Assembly (NCBI RefSeq): GCF_963855985.1
Contig: NC_087092.1
Span: forward strand, 4,154,001 to 4,218,000
DNA length: 64,000 bases
DNA from: Ostrinia nubilalis
Taxonomy: Eukaryota > Arthropoda > Insecta > Lepidoptera > Crambidae
Reading direction: 5' to 3'
Below are positions 47,240 to 58,666 of the stretch, piece after piece (position 1 is the stretch's first letter; the number at the start of each line of letters is the position of its first letter). Under the pieces are notes generated by a model, which was not told where the DNA came from, made no database searches, and saw nothing but the letters and a program-made list of their open reading frames with translations. Position numbers and translations under genes: made by a program.

Positions 47240-47350
47240 CTAGGCAGTTTCTAGCGCGAGGCAGCGTTTCCGGTGACACTATCGGAGCGGTGACGTCATT
47301 GTCCCGCGTCCCGCAGTCGCAGATATTTCGGAAACTGTTGCAGTGACGTC
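47240..47350 (+). promoter_or_regulatory. GC-rich block with CRE palindrome, candidate Nos promoter/enhancer
   Basis: A GC-rich island in AT-rich surroundings, 790-900 bp before the NOS ATG. It contains the full cAMP-response-element palindrome TGACGTCA at 47291-47298 and a second GTGACGTC half-match about 50 bp downstream, along with GCG-rich sequence. The location suggests a proximal promoter or leader exon region, but there is no direct evidence of transcription. Confidence 0.3.
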
Positions 47351-48039
47351 TATTAATATACGATAACGCGAAACTATGCTAATTTGTGAAAGGTTTCACA
47401 TATTCGGGATAGATCCTAAACAATCAAGTGTGATGACAACTGCCTCAAATGTCAGATGGGACATTCAATTTTAGAAACGTAATTACTAATTAATTTATGA
47501 AAATGAGTTACGAAAATTAATTCAGTTCAGTGGGTATTTTTGCTACAATAGAACTTAATTAGAAACTTTTTCGATCTATTTAATTACAAGCTTGGAAGAG
47601 CAAATGTATTCATGCTACTAAGATTCTACCTACGATATTTCGGTATAGAAGATACTTACTCAAAGATTTTAGTTTGTATACAGGTCTATAGACCTGTTTG
47701 TGTTATACTTTTACATAACCTAGTGCAAAAAGTATTATAACAATTAATTCTGAAAATATTGCATTATGGCACAAACCACAAAATTATCAGTCTCTAAAGC
47801 TATAATGATAACTATTCAATTTATTAGGTTACACATTATTATAAAACCAGTGGTACCTAATTAATTACCTGTTAATTAAGCTTGTTGACTAAAATAGCGG
47901 ATGAATAATTTATTAACTTGCGCTCTACAAAATATGCATAACTCATATAGGATAGGACCTAATGATTTAGTTGAGTATAGCTTTTTATAAACCATTTTTA
48001 AAGGCGAATTTTCATTCGGCAGCCGTTTCCAACCGTAGC
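47351..48039. other. Immediate upstream region of Nos
   Basis: AT-rich and without repeats. The minus-strand ORF 47876-48193 overlaps the NOS exon and is a chance frame. Confidence 0.5.
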
Positions 48040-48108
48040 ATGAACAATTAAATCTGAACCACCAAAGTGTAACGAAAGATGCACCGGCGAGTGTTCGGGT
48101 TCGGTTAA
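48040..48108 (+). promoter_or_regulatory. Two upstream ORFs in the probable Nos leader
   Basis: Immediately upstream of the NOS start there are two short ATG-stop frames: 48040-48051 (ATG AAC AAT TAA, 3 codons) and 48079-48108 (9 codons, ending TAA, 26 bases before the main ATG). If the leader is contiguous here they would act as uORFs and could dampen translation of the main frame. A possible acceptor (TTTTCATTCGGCAG, ending about 48022) would place both in the same exon as the start codon. The 5' end of the transcript is not known, so the role is inferred. Confidence 0.35.
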
Positions 48109-48134
48109 CGTTTTGGAAGGAAAAGACTGTCAAA

Positions 48135-48365
48135 ATGATGTCACAACACCTGACGAGCATGTTCGAGCAGCTGGGCAACTTCACGAAGAACAACCTGACT
48201 CATAACAGCAAGCTGAAAGAGAAGGAGAAGGACAAAGAGAGCAAGACGGTCAACCAGGCGTCGCCGCACAAGCAGCCGCCGCCGCCGCTGAAGAAGCCCT
48301 GCAAATTGCGCAATGTGGCGTCCAAGGCGGAGTCCTATGACTCGCTCTACGGGAACAGTACTATG
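48135..48365 (+). CDS. Nos: Nitric oxide synthase, first coding exon (partial gene)
   Basis: Seen: ATG ATG start, 77 codons, then a strong GTAAGT donor at 48366 in phase 0. An in-frame TAG at 48036 with no ATG between it and 48135 supports this start; the second Met (48138) gives the more usual insect beginning MSQH. The first 12 residues (M-MSQHLTSMFEQL) resemble my recollection of Drosophila Nos (MSQHFTSIFENL). Residues 53-72 contain KKPCKLRN followed by YDSLYGN, which matches the block (K-P-x-x-L/V-K-N ... YDTL) just before the oxygenase domain in insect and vertebrate NOS. Between them lies a Lys/Glu-rich charged stretch (about residues 26-38) and a short proline run (48-51), where Drosophila has a glutamine-rich region. 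Known: NOS converts L-arginine to citrulline and NO using heme, tetrahydrobiopterin, FAD, FMN, NADPH and calmodulin. All of those domains would lie in later exons outside this window. Codon use (CAG, AAG, GCG, CTC) is GC-rich against an AT-rich background, as expected for real coding sequence. Confidence 0.85.
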
Positions 48366-49919
48366 GTAAGTGTAGATATAAGATTTTTTTGTTTGTTGAA
48401 GTGCTGTCGGTTTTGCACTAACTGTCGAAACTAATGGATTACTCGTACTTCGAGAGTAAAGCAGCGTTTTGTTAGTGCCCGACCGTTAGGTCTATTACTA
48501 GACCAAAGCATATTCTTAAAAACTCTCGGCTCATCACCTCAGTTTCAGAGTCTATTAGAAACATTCGGTTTCGGCCAAAACTTTAACCCTTTTTGGCCGA
48601 AGGTGATCAAAACCGAAGCCTAAGCATGAGTCAGGAAACAATGTTTAGTCATGACGTATTTTTCTCTACTCATCTAATTAAAAATATATCGAAATATTCC
48701 ATTATGTGTCACAGTAGGTACGGCAAGGATAATACTTTTGTCTAATAATGTCATAAACCAAAACAATAGATTATCACCATAATAATCTACAAAAAGTGAT
48801 ATTACATTGGGGAAAACCGTGCTGTAGTAAGTTATCAGGCCGATAACAATACATCACTTGCAACTTAGCTCTCTAATGTGCCGAGCTGTTTCAAGTGCTA
48901 CGACTCGAGTCATTCGAGTGGCGGGCGATATGTTTATGAAATCAGAAATTCATACAATTCTTTTACAATATTTTTAGCTATAATTCAATAATTGAACTTT
49001 GATATTTGTGCATACGCTTTCATTCCAAGAATTACCTAATACAATTTGAAACGAAAGGTTAGTTTCCTAAAAAAATATTTTTAGTCCGTCAATTTTAGTA
49101 TAAAAAATATTGGACACGTATATTTTTAATTGTCAATCAAACAAATAATTACAAAGTTATAGTTCGTTTAAGTTCCGCGCGACGTCACAAAGTGCTGCAC
49201 TTTTACGCACTCACTGACGTCACGGGCCTTTTCTTTAGAACTTTGGCACGCTTTATCTCTTTACATTTTCATTAATTTAAAAAAATGAAAAATACGTGTT
49301 GAGTAGTTTTTGATAAGCTAACTGACGGACTAATTAAATCTCTTGCTTTTTTAACCAGGAAACATCCCTATTTATTCACTCATTCGTCCAATATCACAAA
49401 ATGAAAGTTATTTTCATAAGCTGCAATGCGTTGATTAATCATCAGTTAAATTAAAAATTGTATAATTATTCCGAATGTGTTTATTACATCGGCCAATATT
49501 GAAATTAATTGAATCGTTGAAAATTTAATTGGTGCGGCACGGCCTCCATATCCGAATTGCTCATTTATTGCTTAATGTTATATTGTGCATTTATGTAATA
49601 AGCACAAAGAACATTTAATCCGGGTATTGCATGCTAATTAGTTAAAGTGCCGGTTTTAACTGACTTTACGTTATTGTCGAAAATAATGCTGGACCAATCA
49701 AATTAGGATTAACACTGAATAATACGAGTAAATTAGTACCTAATGTATTAGCGAACGTGATATAAACAAAATGCTAAGGATAAAGAACTGACTGACCGTT
49801 GATTTCTGAGTTTAGCTAAACTTTGAGTTTTACAAAAAAGTGACTTATGAACTCGATTTTACCTATTAAAACACCACCGGCACCAATTTTCTTTCTGTTG
49901 TATTAATAAACAATGCACT

Positions 49920-50060
49920 CTCCTTTATAAATAAAATAAATAAATAAATATAAATAAAACATTTATTCGCTGCAATTTTAGGGTTACAAATTAGGTGTGG
50001 ACTTCCTCTATTAAGTACATAAGCACCTGTGTCAGAGGTAGCCGCTCTTCCATAGCATAG
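49920..50060 (-). mobile_element. LINE 3' end in Nos intron 1
   Basis: On the minus strand it ends CGAATAAATGTTTTATTTAT with an AAAT-repeat tail (plus strand AAATAAATAAATAAATATAA). The body reads CCTAAAATTGCAGCG upstream. Truncated, no coding sequence. Confidence 0.5.
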
Positions 50061-50231
50061 CATTGTAAAAAACCTTGGTAGGGTGCAGTAAACATTTCAA
50101 ACCAAAAGAAAAACAAAAATGAAAGTTAAAGTTAAACATCGAGACTATGTAAAACTTAAATAATTAAATTAAGTACATGTTCGATTAAAAGTATAATTTA
50201 AATTAGTGAGCCAAATAAAGTAACAGTAAGT

Positions 50232-50302
50232 ATGTGGTGTGTGTGTGTGTGTGTGTGAATATGTGTGAATGTGGTGTGTGTGTGTGAATGTGTGTGTGTG
50301 TT
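50232..50302 (+). repeat. (GT)n microsatellite
   Basis: GT/GTGTGAAT compound repeat, interrupted, about 70 bp. Confidence 0.9.
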
Positions 50303-50673
50303 AGAAGGGCCAATTACGTATTTCTGTAACCTATTCTACAGTGGTAATCCATTGTTTTGTTACAATGTTCTCTAAACACACAACATTATTGTGTCAGATC
50401 ATTATCTCAAAGGCGAAACTTGAAAATAGTTTTCAGTGGACTTTCGTAATTAAAAAAGACGTCCAAGTAGGTTCTCATTGTGTCGACACAACTAAGTCCC
50501 CGATACAATTGTCTCTTAGCCGGATTAGATGGTGCGGCGGTAATAAAGCTGCTGAGTTAGATAACAATAAGCCAATACAAAGCCGTCTTCACCCGATGTT
50601 ATACAACTTATACACTTTTAACTTTGAGACGTTCGGTTTTAGTATATGAAAATATAGTAAAGACTTTTGTATA

Positions 50674-50747
50674 CAGAGTGGTAAGTAAATGGGTATATGA
50701 GCTGCCACTAGCCCATGTTAACATATACCCATTTACCTAACACCCTG
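50674..50747. mobile_element. 74-bp mariner-like MITE
   Basis: Ends CAG(A/G)GTG and long imperfect inverted arms (GTAAATGGGTATATG / CATATACCCATTTAC) with TA on each side. Practically all of it is inverted repeat. Confidence 0.7.
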
Positions 50748-51179
50748 TATATGTGTTTTAAATTTTATATAATTTCTTTGTTTGGGTTTTGGCTTTGCTT
50801 AGTAATCTAAATAAAAAATTACAATTAATTCTCAAGGTAATCAAAATTACTCTTTGGTGAGCAAATTATGAAGAAAACAATTTTCTTTACCACCTTCACA
50901 CACATAGTAGACAAAAAAATAATCTCGTCTCTAAGCTGTTGAATAATATTAATTATTTGGTACTTTATCGATTAACTAAACTGTTAGTAGAAGTTTTGGG
51001 TTAGCACTAACTTATTCTGAACCCAACGACATAATTTTATTATTTTGTATGAATTTCAACAGTCCTGCGAATTATACTGCCCTGTTTTAATTAGTCGGCC
51101 GTTTCGTCCGAACATTTGAATAATTAAAGTCTGTTAATTTAAGTTTAATAACTTTGCAAAAAAGTGTTTCATTATAAGG

Positions 51180-51330
51180 TCAGGGGAGCTTTCAAACTCA
51201 GATAATTTACAATTTCAGCAGGTATAACTAATAAGTTGGTCAACGAAACCACATCTTGATGCAAAGTTAGACGAAATAGGAGGGTGATCCAATTCAGTCG
51301 CCGATACAATATATCGAATTTTCCCCTAAT
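51180..51330. repeat. Fragment of the 25447-26382 element family
   Basis: GATCCAATTCAGTCGCC, GATACAATATATCGAATTTT and CCCCTAATTAG resemble the right end at 26340-26385. The other end is not clear. Confidence 0.35.
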
Positions 51331-51738
51331 TAGTTACACTTTGCTTTTTTCTTCTTTTATCGATAGTTATATATTCGAAATTGTAAAATAAAAGAAAACA
51401 ACAAAACACTGTATTCACTATTATGTAAGAAGTTTCATAATTAGACAAAACATAAATATGTAGAGTCGTAAAGTGCAAAGGAGCTTGTAAACGATCTGTT
51501 TTTATAATGAGAGCTTTGTTTTGATTAAAAGCCTTCGAGAGGTGACGACACTTGACTCTGTTCGCAAGTTTTGACATAAATTCCCAAAAGTTTCATAAGA
51601 TTGTTGTAGCCTGGTTCAATTTACCTTTTATCAGGGGGAACGATCACGTCCCACAATAAACAGTGCCTTGTAAATAACAACTGAAACACGGAATTACTTT
51701 TTTTGTTAACATTTTTATCTTCAAGAACGCGTTAAAAA

Positions 51739-52135
51739 GAAAACTCTCTATTATTTTGGAAGCCAGATGTAAGAGTTAAAGCGAAGTTAAAAAAAATTAA
51801 GACAACATTGTTTCCGCGACTTTTTCTTAGTTTTCAAGTCTCCACATTTTGGTAGCTAGATGTGAGAATTAGGACAAAATGAAGTAAAAAATTGAGACAA
51901 CATTGTTGTTTTCGCGGCTTTTTCTAAGTTTTCAAGTCTCCACTCATTTTGGTAGCTAGATGTGAGAATTAGGACAAAACGAAGTAAAAAATTGAGACAA
52001 CATTGTTGTTTTCGCGGCTTTTTTCAAGTTTTCTAGGCACCACTCATTTTGGTAGTTAGATGTGAGAATAATAATTAGGATAAAACGAAGTAAAAAATTG
52101 AGACAACATTGTTTCCGCGGCTTTTTCTTAAAGTT
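51739..52135 (+). repeat. Minisatellite, four ~95-106-bp units
   Basis: The block ACAACATTGTT...CGCGGCTTTTTC recurs with starts near 51805, 51900, 52000 and 52106, each preceded by TTTTGGTAGCTAGATGTGAG-like sequence. Unit length grows along the array (95, 100, 106) through small insertions. Lies in the inferred NOS intron. Confidence 0.85.
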
Positions 52136-52199
52136 TTCCGACATTACAGCTAGAATATTCATGTAGGCCTGAGCGTGCATATCTAAAGAGAGCAAGCTC

Positions 52200-52350
52200 G
52201 TTCGATGCATCTTTCGGCTCGAGCAGTTTTATTTGCGCTCGTCGCGAATCAGGCCATCCGTCGTCAGTGCTGTTTGTCGTCGATCGACTGAGTGGAGTGT
52301 TTGCTGCCGCTACTTACGACGGAGGGAATTATTTACGAAGGATGCAGGGG
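52200..52350. other. GC-rich island in Nos intron 1
   Basis: Non-repetitive GC-rich block (CGATGCATCTTTCGGCTCGA, GTCGTCAGTGCTG) directly after the minisatellite, with an initiator-like TCAGT. Could be an alternative promoter or leader exon; no supporting frame. Confidence 0.25.
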
Positions 52351-52559
52351 CCGGAGATCGCTAGTTTTTATTTGCCGGTTCAACTTTAACTGGATTGCTG
52401 ATGGTGCCAGTTTGAAAGGCTTCTTGTTCGGTTTGCAGATGTGAAAAACTAGTCGTTAACTGAGGGTTTTGTACATTCTCATTGCCATATTCCATTTCTA
52501 GATCTAATCTAGATGTAACATTTACTTTAATAAGAAACAAGCAATGCCGTTGAGGCATG

Positions 52560-54900
52560 TTTTTTTCTATACTACCTAGTACTTAAAAAGACACTAAAAA
52601 GGGGAACGTTTCGTATTTTGGTTTCCACAAAATTATTATTGTAATGATAAAATAATTAAACACACATACCTACCTAGGTTTACCTAAGTTCTTTGATTAT
52701 CTATATGTGTCAAGATATAAGTGAATTTTGGCTAGCCTCAAACAATGTAAAGCTAGTAATCTGTCTCCACCTGACTTCTACCTCAACGGTCACCAATCAA
52801 CCGCGCCTCTATCCTGTTCAAACATTTCAAAGTAACTTGGTGCAAGTAGCTCAAGAGTTCATAATCGTGAAATCAGTTGAAAGTTCCCGAGACCGGTTGC
52901 GGCCCAAGCGAGTGTAAAATGAATATTCTGAGCTATATCAGGCATGCGATTGCATTCTTCAGTGCAATTTAACGAATAGATTGACATCCCCGGATCGTTA
53001 CCCTGGGTCACGAGATACGATCCTAGCAAAAAATAAAGCATAGGGTATTATTTATTGGATATAGGATATTAAAAAACTGTGCTTTAACAAGCTTTTCATC
53101 AGTCATCAAGTTTGTTTTACAGTAAAATGTAACTGAATTTTAAGCCAGTTTCTGTAGCTTTAGTCCTCTGCATAAACTTGATGATAATGCAATATTATAT
53201 TGATTTTTACCTGATGCTTCTATCAGGGCCACCTGCAGATCATCTTAAAGTCTTACAGGAACCATATCGTGTCTGGGCTCGTTAATGTTTGTCTTGATGA
53301 GATCACTCATTTTTGATAATTTTTACAAAAATAAATATAGTTACCAGAAATCAGAAATCAAATAAATAGTTGGAGACATTATAATTAAAATAACTGAAAT
53401 TTTGTGCTAACTTAGAACTAATAGTTGAAATTTTAATATGAGTCTTTGAAATTAATAGCTATCTCCGGAATGTCTCGCTCATTTTCCATCTGGAGTTACC
53501 TTAATTTTAGTCTCGTCGTCGTCTGCACGATTTACAAGAAAATATACACACAGAATACATTAGAATACTAATTTGACTAGAGCAGTTAAAATAACAGCAA
53601 CCCTCGCTTAGTAAAATAAACGGATGATTAATTTTGAATTAGTGTTAATCTGAGTTACTTTAAACATTTACTTTTTCAAAGTTTCTAGTAATTTTTACAA
53701 ATTATGTGATAACAACCACTCAAGCCCCATCTCAAATTACAAAGTTCACTAATCATTCCTAAGTACAGTCATTAACAATTTTAAATTGAATTAAGGCCAA
53801 ATGCTAAAAGAACATCGTCGAGATGAGACTGTGCAAGAGCAACTCATAATGTCTTAACCGACTTATTTAACGGATTAGTAACTTCGTTAATAATTTCCCC
53901 AAACTACGAGTAAACAGTTCGGTGCAAAATATTAATTTTAGCGGGCGATATTGGTTTAATCAACGCGGATCGTGCCGGGGATTAAGGCAGGTCAATCTAA
54001 TAGTTTGACGTGGAGCGATGACGCCTTGTTTTCTAGAAATAGACCTAGGTCTTGAATTGATCTATTAATAGTTACGTCGAATTTAATTGTATTTATGATA
54101 TTTGCCGTAACTTGCCTTTCTTGTTTTGATTAGTATAACAATAAGGGCGAGTGTTTGCAGAGAGCCGGTCAAGCTTTAAACCAATTGATTGATGATCTCG
54201 AGTATTAGTTGATGACATCGACCAGTATTGATCATGAAAATCAGTAATTACTGCAATTTTAAACATTTCCGCGTACAACTGAGTACAAACAGTTTAATTA
54301 TAGTAATATTGATTTCAATTGGTTCTGAAATAAAACAAGAACAAGATGATTTATTTTGAAACATAGGTATGTTACAGCGTCAAATATCTAACAATTTACG
54401 TACTTTGAACTTAATACTCTACATTTCTGTGCACATCAAAATTGTAAAGCAAACGTTCAAATAAAATTGTTATATTACCGCCTGCCGCAGTCACGGCGCG
54501 CGTATAATGTGGCTGACTGTACCTATTTATTTGCCACGTGAAATAGCGCGCGCGCGTGAAATAAGCCGTATTTTATTGGCACCTTTATGGCTATGCAGTG
54601 TGGAGCGAATGTAGCGTGCGCTATTATGAGAAGGAGTGAAATACAAATACATCTAAATGTTTAATATTTCAACGCAGTTTCCAAAAAATTGCCAAGTAAT
54701 TAATTCATTTACATAATTACTTTTGTTTAGGGTTTTGAACATGCTTGTAGTCATTTTGCGGTATTTATCTTTACAACTGCATACTTATTATATTTTACAA
54801 ATTTTTGGTTTAAATAATAATTGATGTGTGATGAAGATTTTATGAAATCATAAAATAAAATTCAATTAAAAATACACTGAAACACCCAAGGAAGCTTTTG
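52560..54900. other. Nos intron 1, no feature recognised
   Basis: AT-rich intronic DNA. A GC-richer unique block at 53930-54020 and an alternating GC run at 54546-54558 are the only compositional features. Confidence 0.4.
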
Positions 54901-54904
54901 ATGT

Positions 54905-54985
54905 AACTGCACCCCATAATCATAATCACTTACCATCAGGTGATCCGTCTGCTCGTTTGCCTCCTATCACATAAAAAAAAAATAT
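54905..54985 (+). mobile_element. SINE/LINE 3' tail
   Basis: CACTTACCATCAGGTGATCC, then GTCTGCTCGTTTGCCTCC and TATCACATAAAAAAAAA. Same 3' terminus group as the insert at 1838-2087. Confidence 0.7.
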
Positions 54986-55363
54986 ATATTTAGGTACATC
55001 GATAATCCATGCTCATCGACCTCAAAAAACGATCACTTTAATGACATCAAGCATACTTTAACTCAAAACAAAACATAAGCAATAAGCACACAAACATAAA
55101 TATACCTATAGTTGCGAGTAGGTCTTATATCTAGTTGAGAAACAAAGTGCTTTAACAAAAATAATATTTATGAAACTCTACACCACTCCAGCATTGCCAG
55201 TTTACAAAAGTAAAAGCGTAATCCTTGCCATTCACCAAATGACTCCACGCAGCACTCGCAAACATTTTCACGTATTTTTGTGGCGCTTGATGCAAAATAC
55301 GTGAGCATCTTGCGTCTATTTGCTGTAAGCGGCTTAAACGCCTAACGTTGAGCGCGAGCTTAG

Positions 55364-55468
55364 TACAGTCAGCTGCGAAAATATGTACACGTTTTAACAC
55401 CCACGGCGGCGCCGCTTTTAGAACTGAAAACGCTCTGTAGTGTGAATGGGTATACGCACGTGACTGTA
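55364..55468. mobile_element. Short inverted-repeat element
   Basis: TACAGTCA at 55364 and TGACTGTA ending 55468, with related GTGCG-type sequence inward and a GGCGGCGCCGC centre. Weak but typical of small dispersed elements. Confidence 0.35.
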
Positions 55469-55499
55469 TTTGCGATAGTAGTATAAACTGTGTGTAATA

Positions 55500-57916
55500 T
55501 TACGTGGTTATATTGTTGATTCGTAAAAAAGTTCTCAGTAGAATCTAACCTGATGTGTTGGGAGTGTAGTCCTATTCCTGTATTTGCCTCTAGTTAAGTT
55601 ATTAGAGAGAGTCGTGCTCCTCTAGTAGATATCTGAAAATGATGAGAAATCAAAATTGACAAAATTATAGGTATTTGAATAACGTAGCTTATAAGCTTAG
55701 TTTATTATATTTTTTCTCAGATAATAAAAATAAACAGTTAAAGACAATTAAAAGTAAGCAGTGCACGAAGCAAAAGCTTGTTTCAATCGCACTTGAAGAT
55801 AAATGTTGAAATAAGCACAGTTGTTCCAGTTCAGTAAATCTTAGCATAATCTTGAGCTTTTAAACTTTTCCTGTACAATAAGCCGAAGAGCTTGCTCCAT
55901 AATTTATCATAACACTAAGGCACTTGAACTTTACGGGCTTACCTACGTAAAGAATGTGTACACCTTCATCAATAATGCACCTCCACATCCAGAGGAACTC
56001 TTGGCCGCATACAAAAACCGCAATGAGAGATTCGGGAGTCAGCAATTTAGTGACGTTCGATGGTCGATACTTGACCTTTGAAAGTTTATCGATGTAAATG
56101 TGTAAAAAATGCGTGCGTGTAATTAAACAGATAGGAAACTGGTTGTTTCAAATTCACAGAGAGCGTACCTAAATATTAATTTGACATGTTTTCTTAAAGA
56201 CGTATGCTACAGACTTCGGCATTTTCTTTGATCTGCAAACATATCAAATAGTCTGTCTACGCAACTGACATAGACAGCCATTACTAAGCTGTGTCTTGTG
56301 TCATACCTCTCTGGCAGTTCAATCTGCTCCATTTACAGTCTATATTAATTGGCCCTTTGTACAGATTGTGGTAAGCACGAATTTACTTTGATGTTTGCGA
56401 CCCACTATGTTATTCATACAATATACACATTCAAAGCTAAGCAATCAGTCTAGGGACTCTAAATGCAACACACCAAGAGACAGCCTATTGCTTGTGTAGT
56501 TCTAGAAACAATTGTTCCCCTTTCAAACACCTTTTTTTTTTTCATCATTTGTGATGAGGATCACGGGAGGCCTCTTCCTTCAATCATTGCCAGATTAAAT
56601 TTGTATTTCGCTGTTATTTATCGATATCATATCGAAATTTTTTATAGACAGCATTACTCATCGAATTTTGAAAAGCAAATAAGCGAGGTGTGTGCGGCGC
56701 GCAAATTGCCGTTGATGTTTGATGTTCCCTTTTGGGCGAGGATCAGCACAGCCGCTGGAATAAATATTAACAGTCAGGCTTCATCAATTCTACCAGTTGG
56801 GTGCGTCAAATTTGCATCTACATTTTGATTCAGGAATCTAGAATCAAATGTAGATCAGCCGATGGGATATTCGCGCAATTTTGTACAACGGTAACGCTGT
56901 AAAATCCTTTGTAAGTTTTTGACCTGCCTCTAGCCAGTTCTTCAATAAAGTTTTTAATACATTATGTTAGCTACGATGTAAGAGAATTTATGTTTTTGGA
57001 ATGAAAGTTATGAGAAAAATACCGTATAGTGCAGTGCAGTGCGGATTGATGAGAAGTTAATGCTACCACAAAACGTAGTTATAATGAATTAAGAATGTTA
57101 TTTCTGTAAAAAGTCATAACTTATAACAATATCTGATAAAATTTATAACGATAAATCTTTAATTTTCCCAGTGAAGTCAGTCGAGGGCACTTTATTGGCG
57201 TCCCTTGAAGCATAATATTTGCTCGTTTTAAACCAAGGTTGATCGAGTCCGCGGAAACGAGTGAAATTATTTCCTGATCTGATTTTTATTCGGAAGACAA
57301 TTATCATGCTCATATCCTAAACGTTGCCGTTTGCATGGCTGACCTGGTCGGTGGAACGCAATTGGAACTTGTTTGGCCAGCGCAATGAACAATTCAATTT
57401 TACATCATACAATTCCATTTTGTTCCATTATATAATAAACGAGCATATTTCCTAACAAGACATGAAGTCGAGAGATTTATTGGTTGGTTGGTGGTAGTTC
57501 CAGCCAAAAGAATTTAAATGTATACAAAGTAGATGAAGATTAAGATTTGACTCTAACATTCATTTAATTAACATTTACCGTTTAGTCTTTTCCAGTGATA
57601 GATTTTTTATAAAAATATTTTACAGTTAATACAATTGGGAAGTCTTTACCAGTCAATGAATCAATATTTTCTTCCATGATTTGTCAAAATACGATTCCCT
57701 TTAAAGAATGGAACCTATTACGTGAATTGCTTATCGAATCAATAGTTTGATATTAATTTTCAAACAATTTTACAGCCTATTGATAGCTAATTGGGCATTC
57801 ACAAAGAAAACTGTTTTTTGGAGAAAGAGTGCCTTAGAGTATGGGTTTGTTGTAATGACTGTGACTTACATCAGTTATGTGCATTCAAAATGTAACAGCA
57901 ATTTTGGAAACACTAA
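55500..57916. other. Nos intron 1, no feature recognised
   Basis: No exon found. The ORF at 56463-56828 has no recognisable domain. The unique GC-richer block 57190-57400 is a candidate conserved intronic element. Confidence 0.4.
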
Positions 57917-58021
57917 TGCTGGATTGCACCATCTTACTTTAACTATGACAAGCGCCAAAAAGCCTGTCAAAATCCATACAAAAAACACCGGTTATGTTAA
58001 GGTTAGGTGGTGTAAATCAGC
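57917..58021. mobile_element. MITE family B copy 2
   Basis: TGCTGGATTGCACCATCTTA and GGTTAGGTGGTGTAAATCAG ends, with the same interior order as 45964-46065 (GACAAGCGCCAAAAAGCC, TCCATACAAAAAACACCGGT). Diverged ends. Confidence 0.65.
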
Positions 58022-58518
58022 AAAATATGTTCAGTCTCTACACACTGATTCTTATTAAGTACTGCTTAAACAAATGTTGTTACTAACGTATGCAGCGTGT
58101 TTAAACATAATTTCGCTAACACTGGACGCGACTAAACAGCAATATATCCTGTGTAAACGCGTACTACTCGTATCACAAGCGGAGACAATCTTAACTAATT
58201 GCGTGTCGACGCTGTTAGTAAACTGCTTAAGTAATTCTGGGGTATGGTCTACGGTTGGCTCGTCAAAGACTGCATTAGTGAGGGTAATATTATATTACTG
58301 TTTAGACCCCAATGATACAGAGTAGTCTATCAATATACATCAAAGTTGGATTTTCACCAATGTAGAATGGCTAGACAGATTTCTCTGAATTGTTGAATAA
58401 AACAACATGACTTGGACTGTTAGGCAGTGGTTCACGGGATCAGCTTAGTTTCATAATCATTCGTCTATATGCCGTTTTAGAGGTTCGCAGTTACATCTTA
58501 TCAGTAGTTATAATCTTT

Positions 58519-58666
58519 ACTAAAATAGAAAGTCACGGGTCTTAAAGCGACGTTTATTAGTAATGAGTTACATTATGTACCTACTCACGGCTTGACGTTT
58601 CTGTATCTTGCAGCCGTGGTTACAAGAAGACAAGACAAGTTAAGACCCGTGTCTTTCTATTTTAGT
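58519..58666. mobile_element. 148-bp inverted-repeat MITE
   Basis: ACTAAAATAGAAAG then CACGGGTCTTAA on the left; TTAAGACCCGTG then CTTTCTATTTTAGT on the right. Arms of ~27 bp differ by one base insertion. Confidence 0.65.

Noticed and set aside
56463..56828. 121-codon ORF in the Nos intron
   Set aside because: Does not match NOS or any family I know; includes a T-run encoded Phe stretch.
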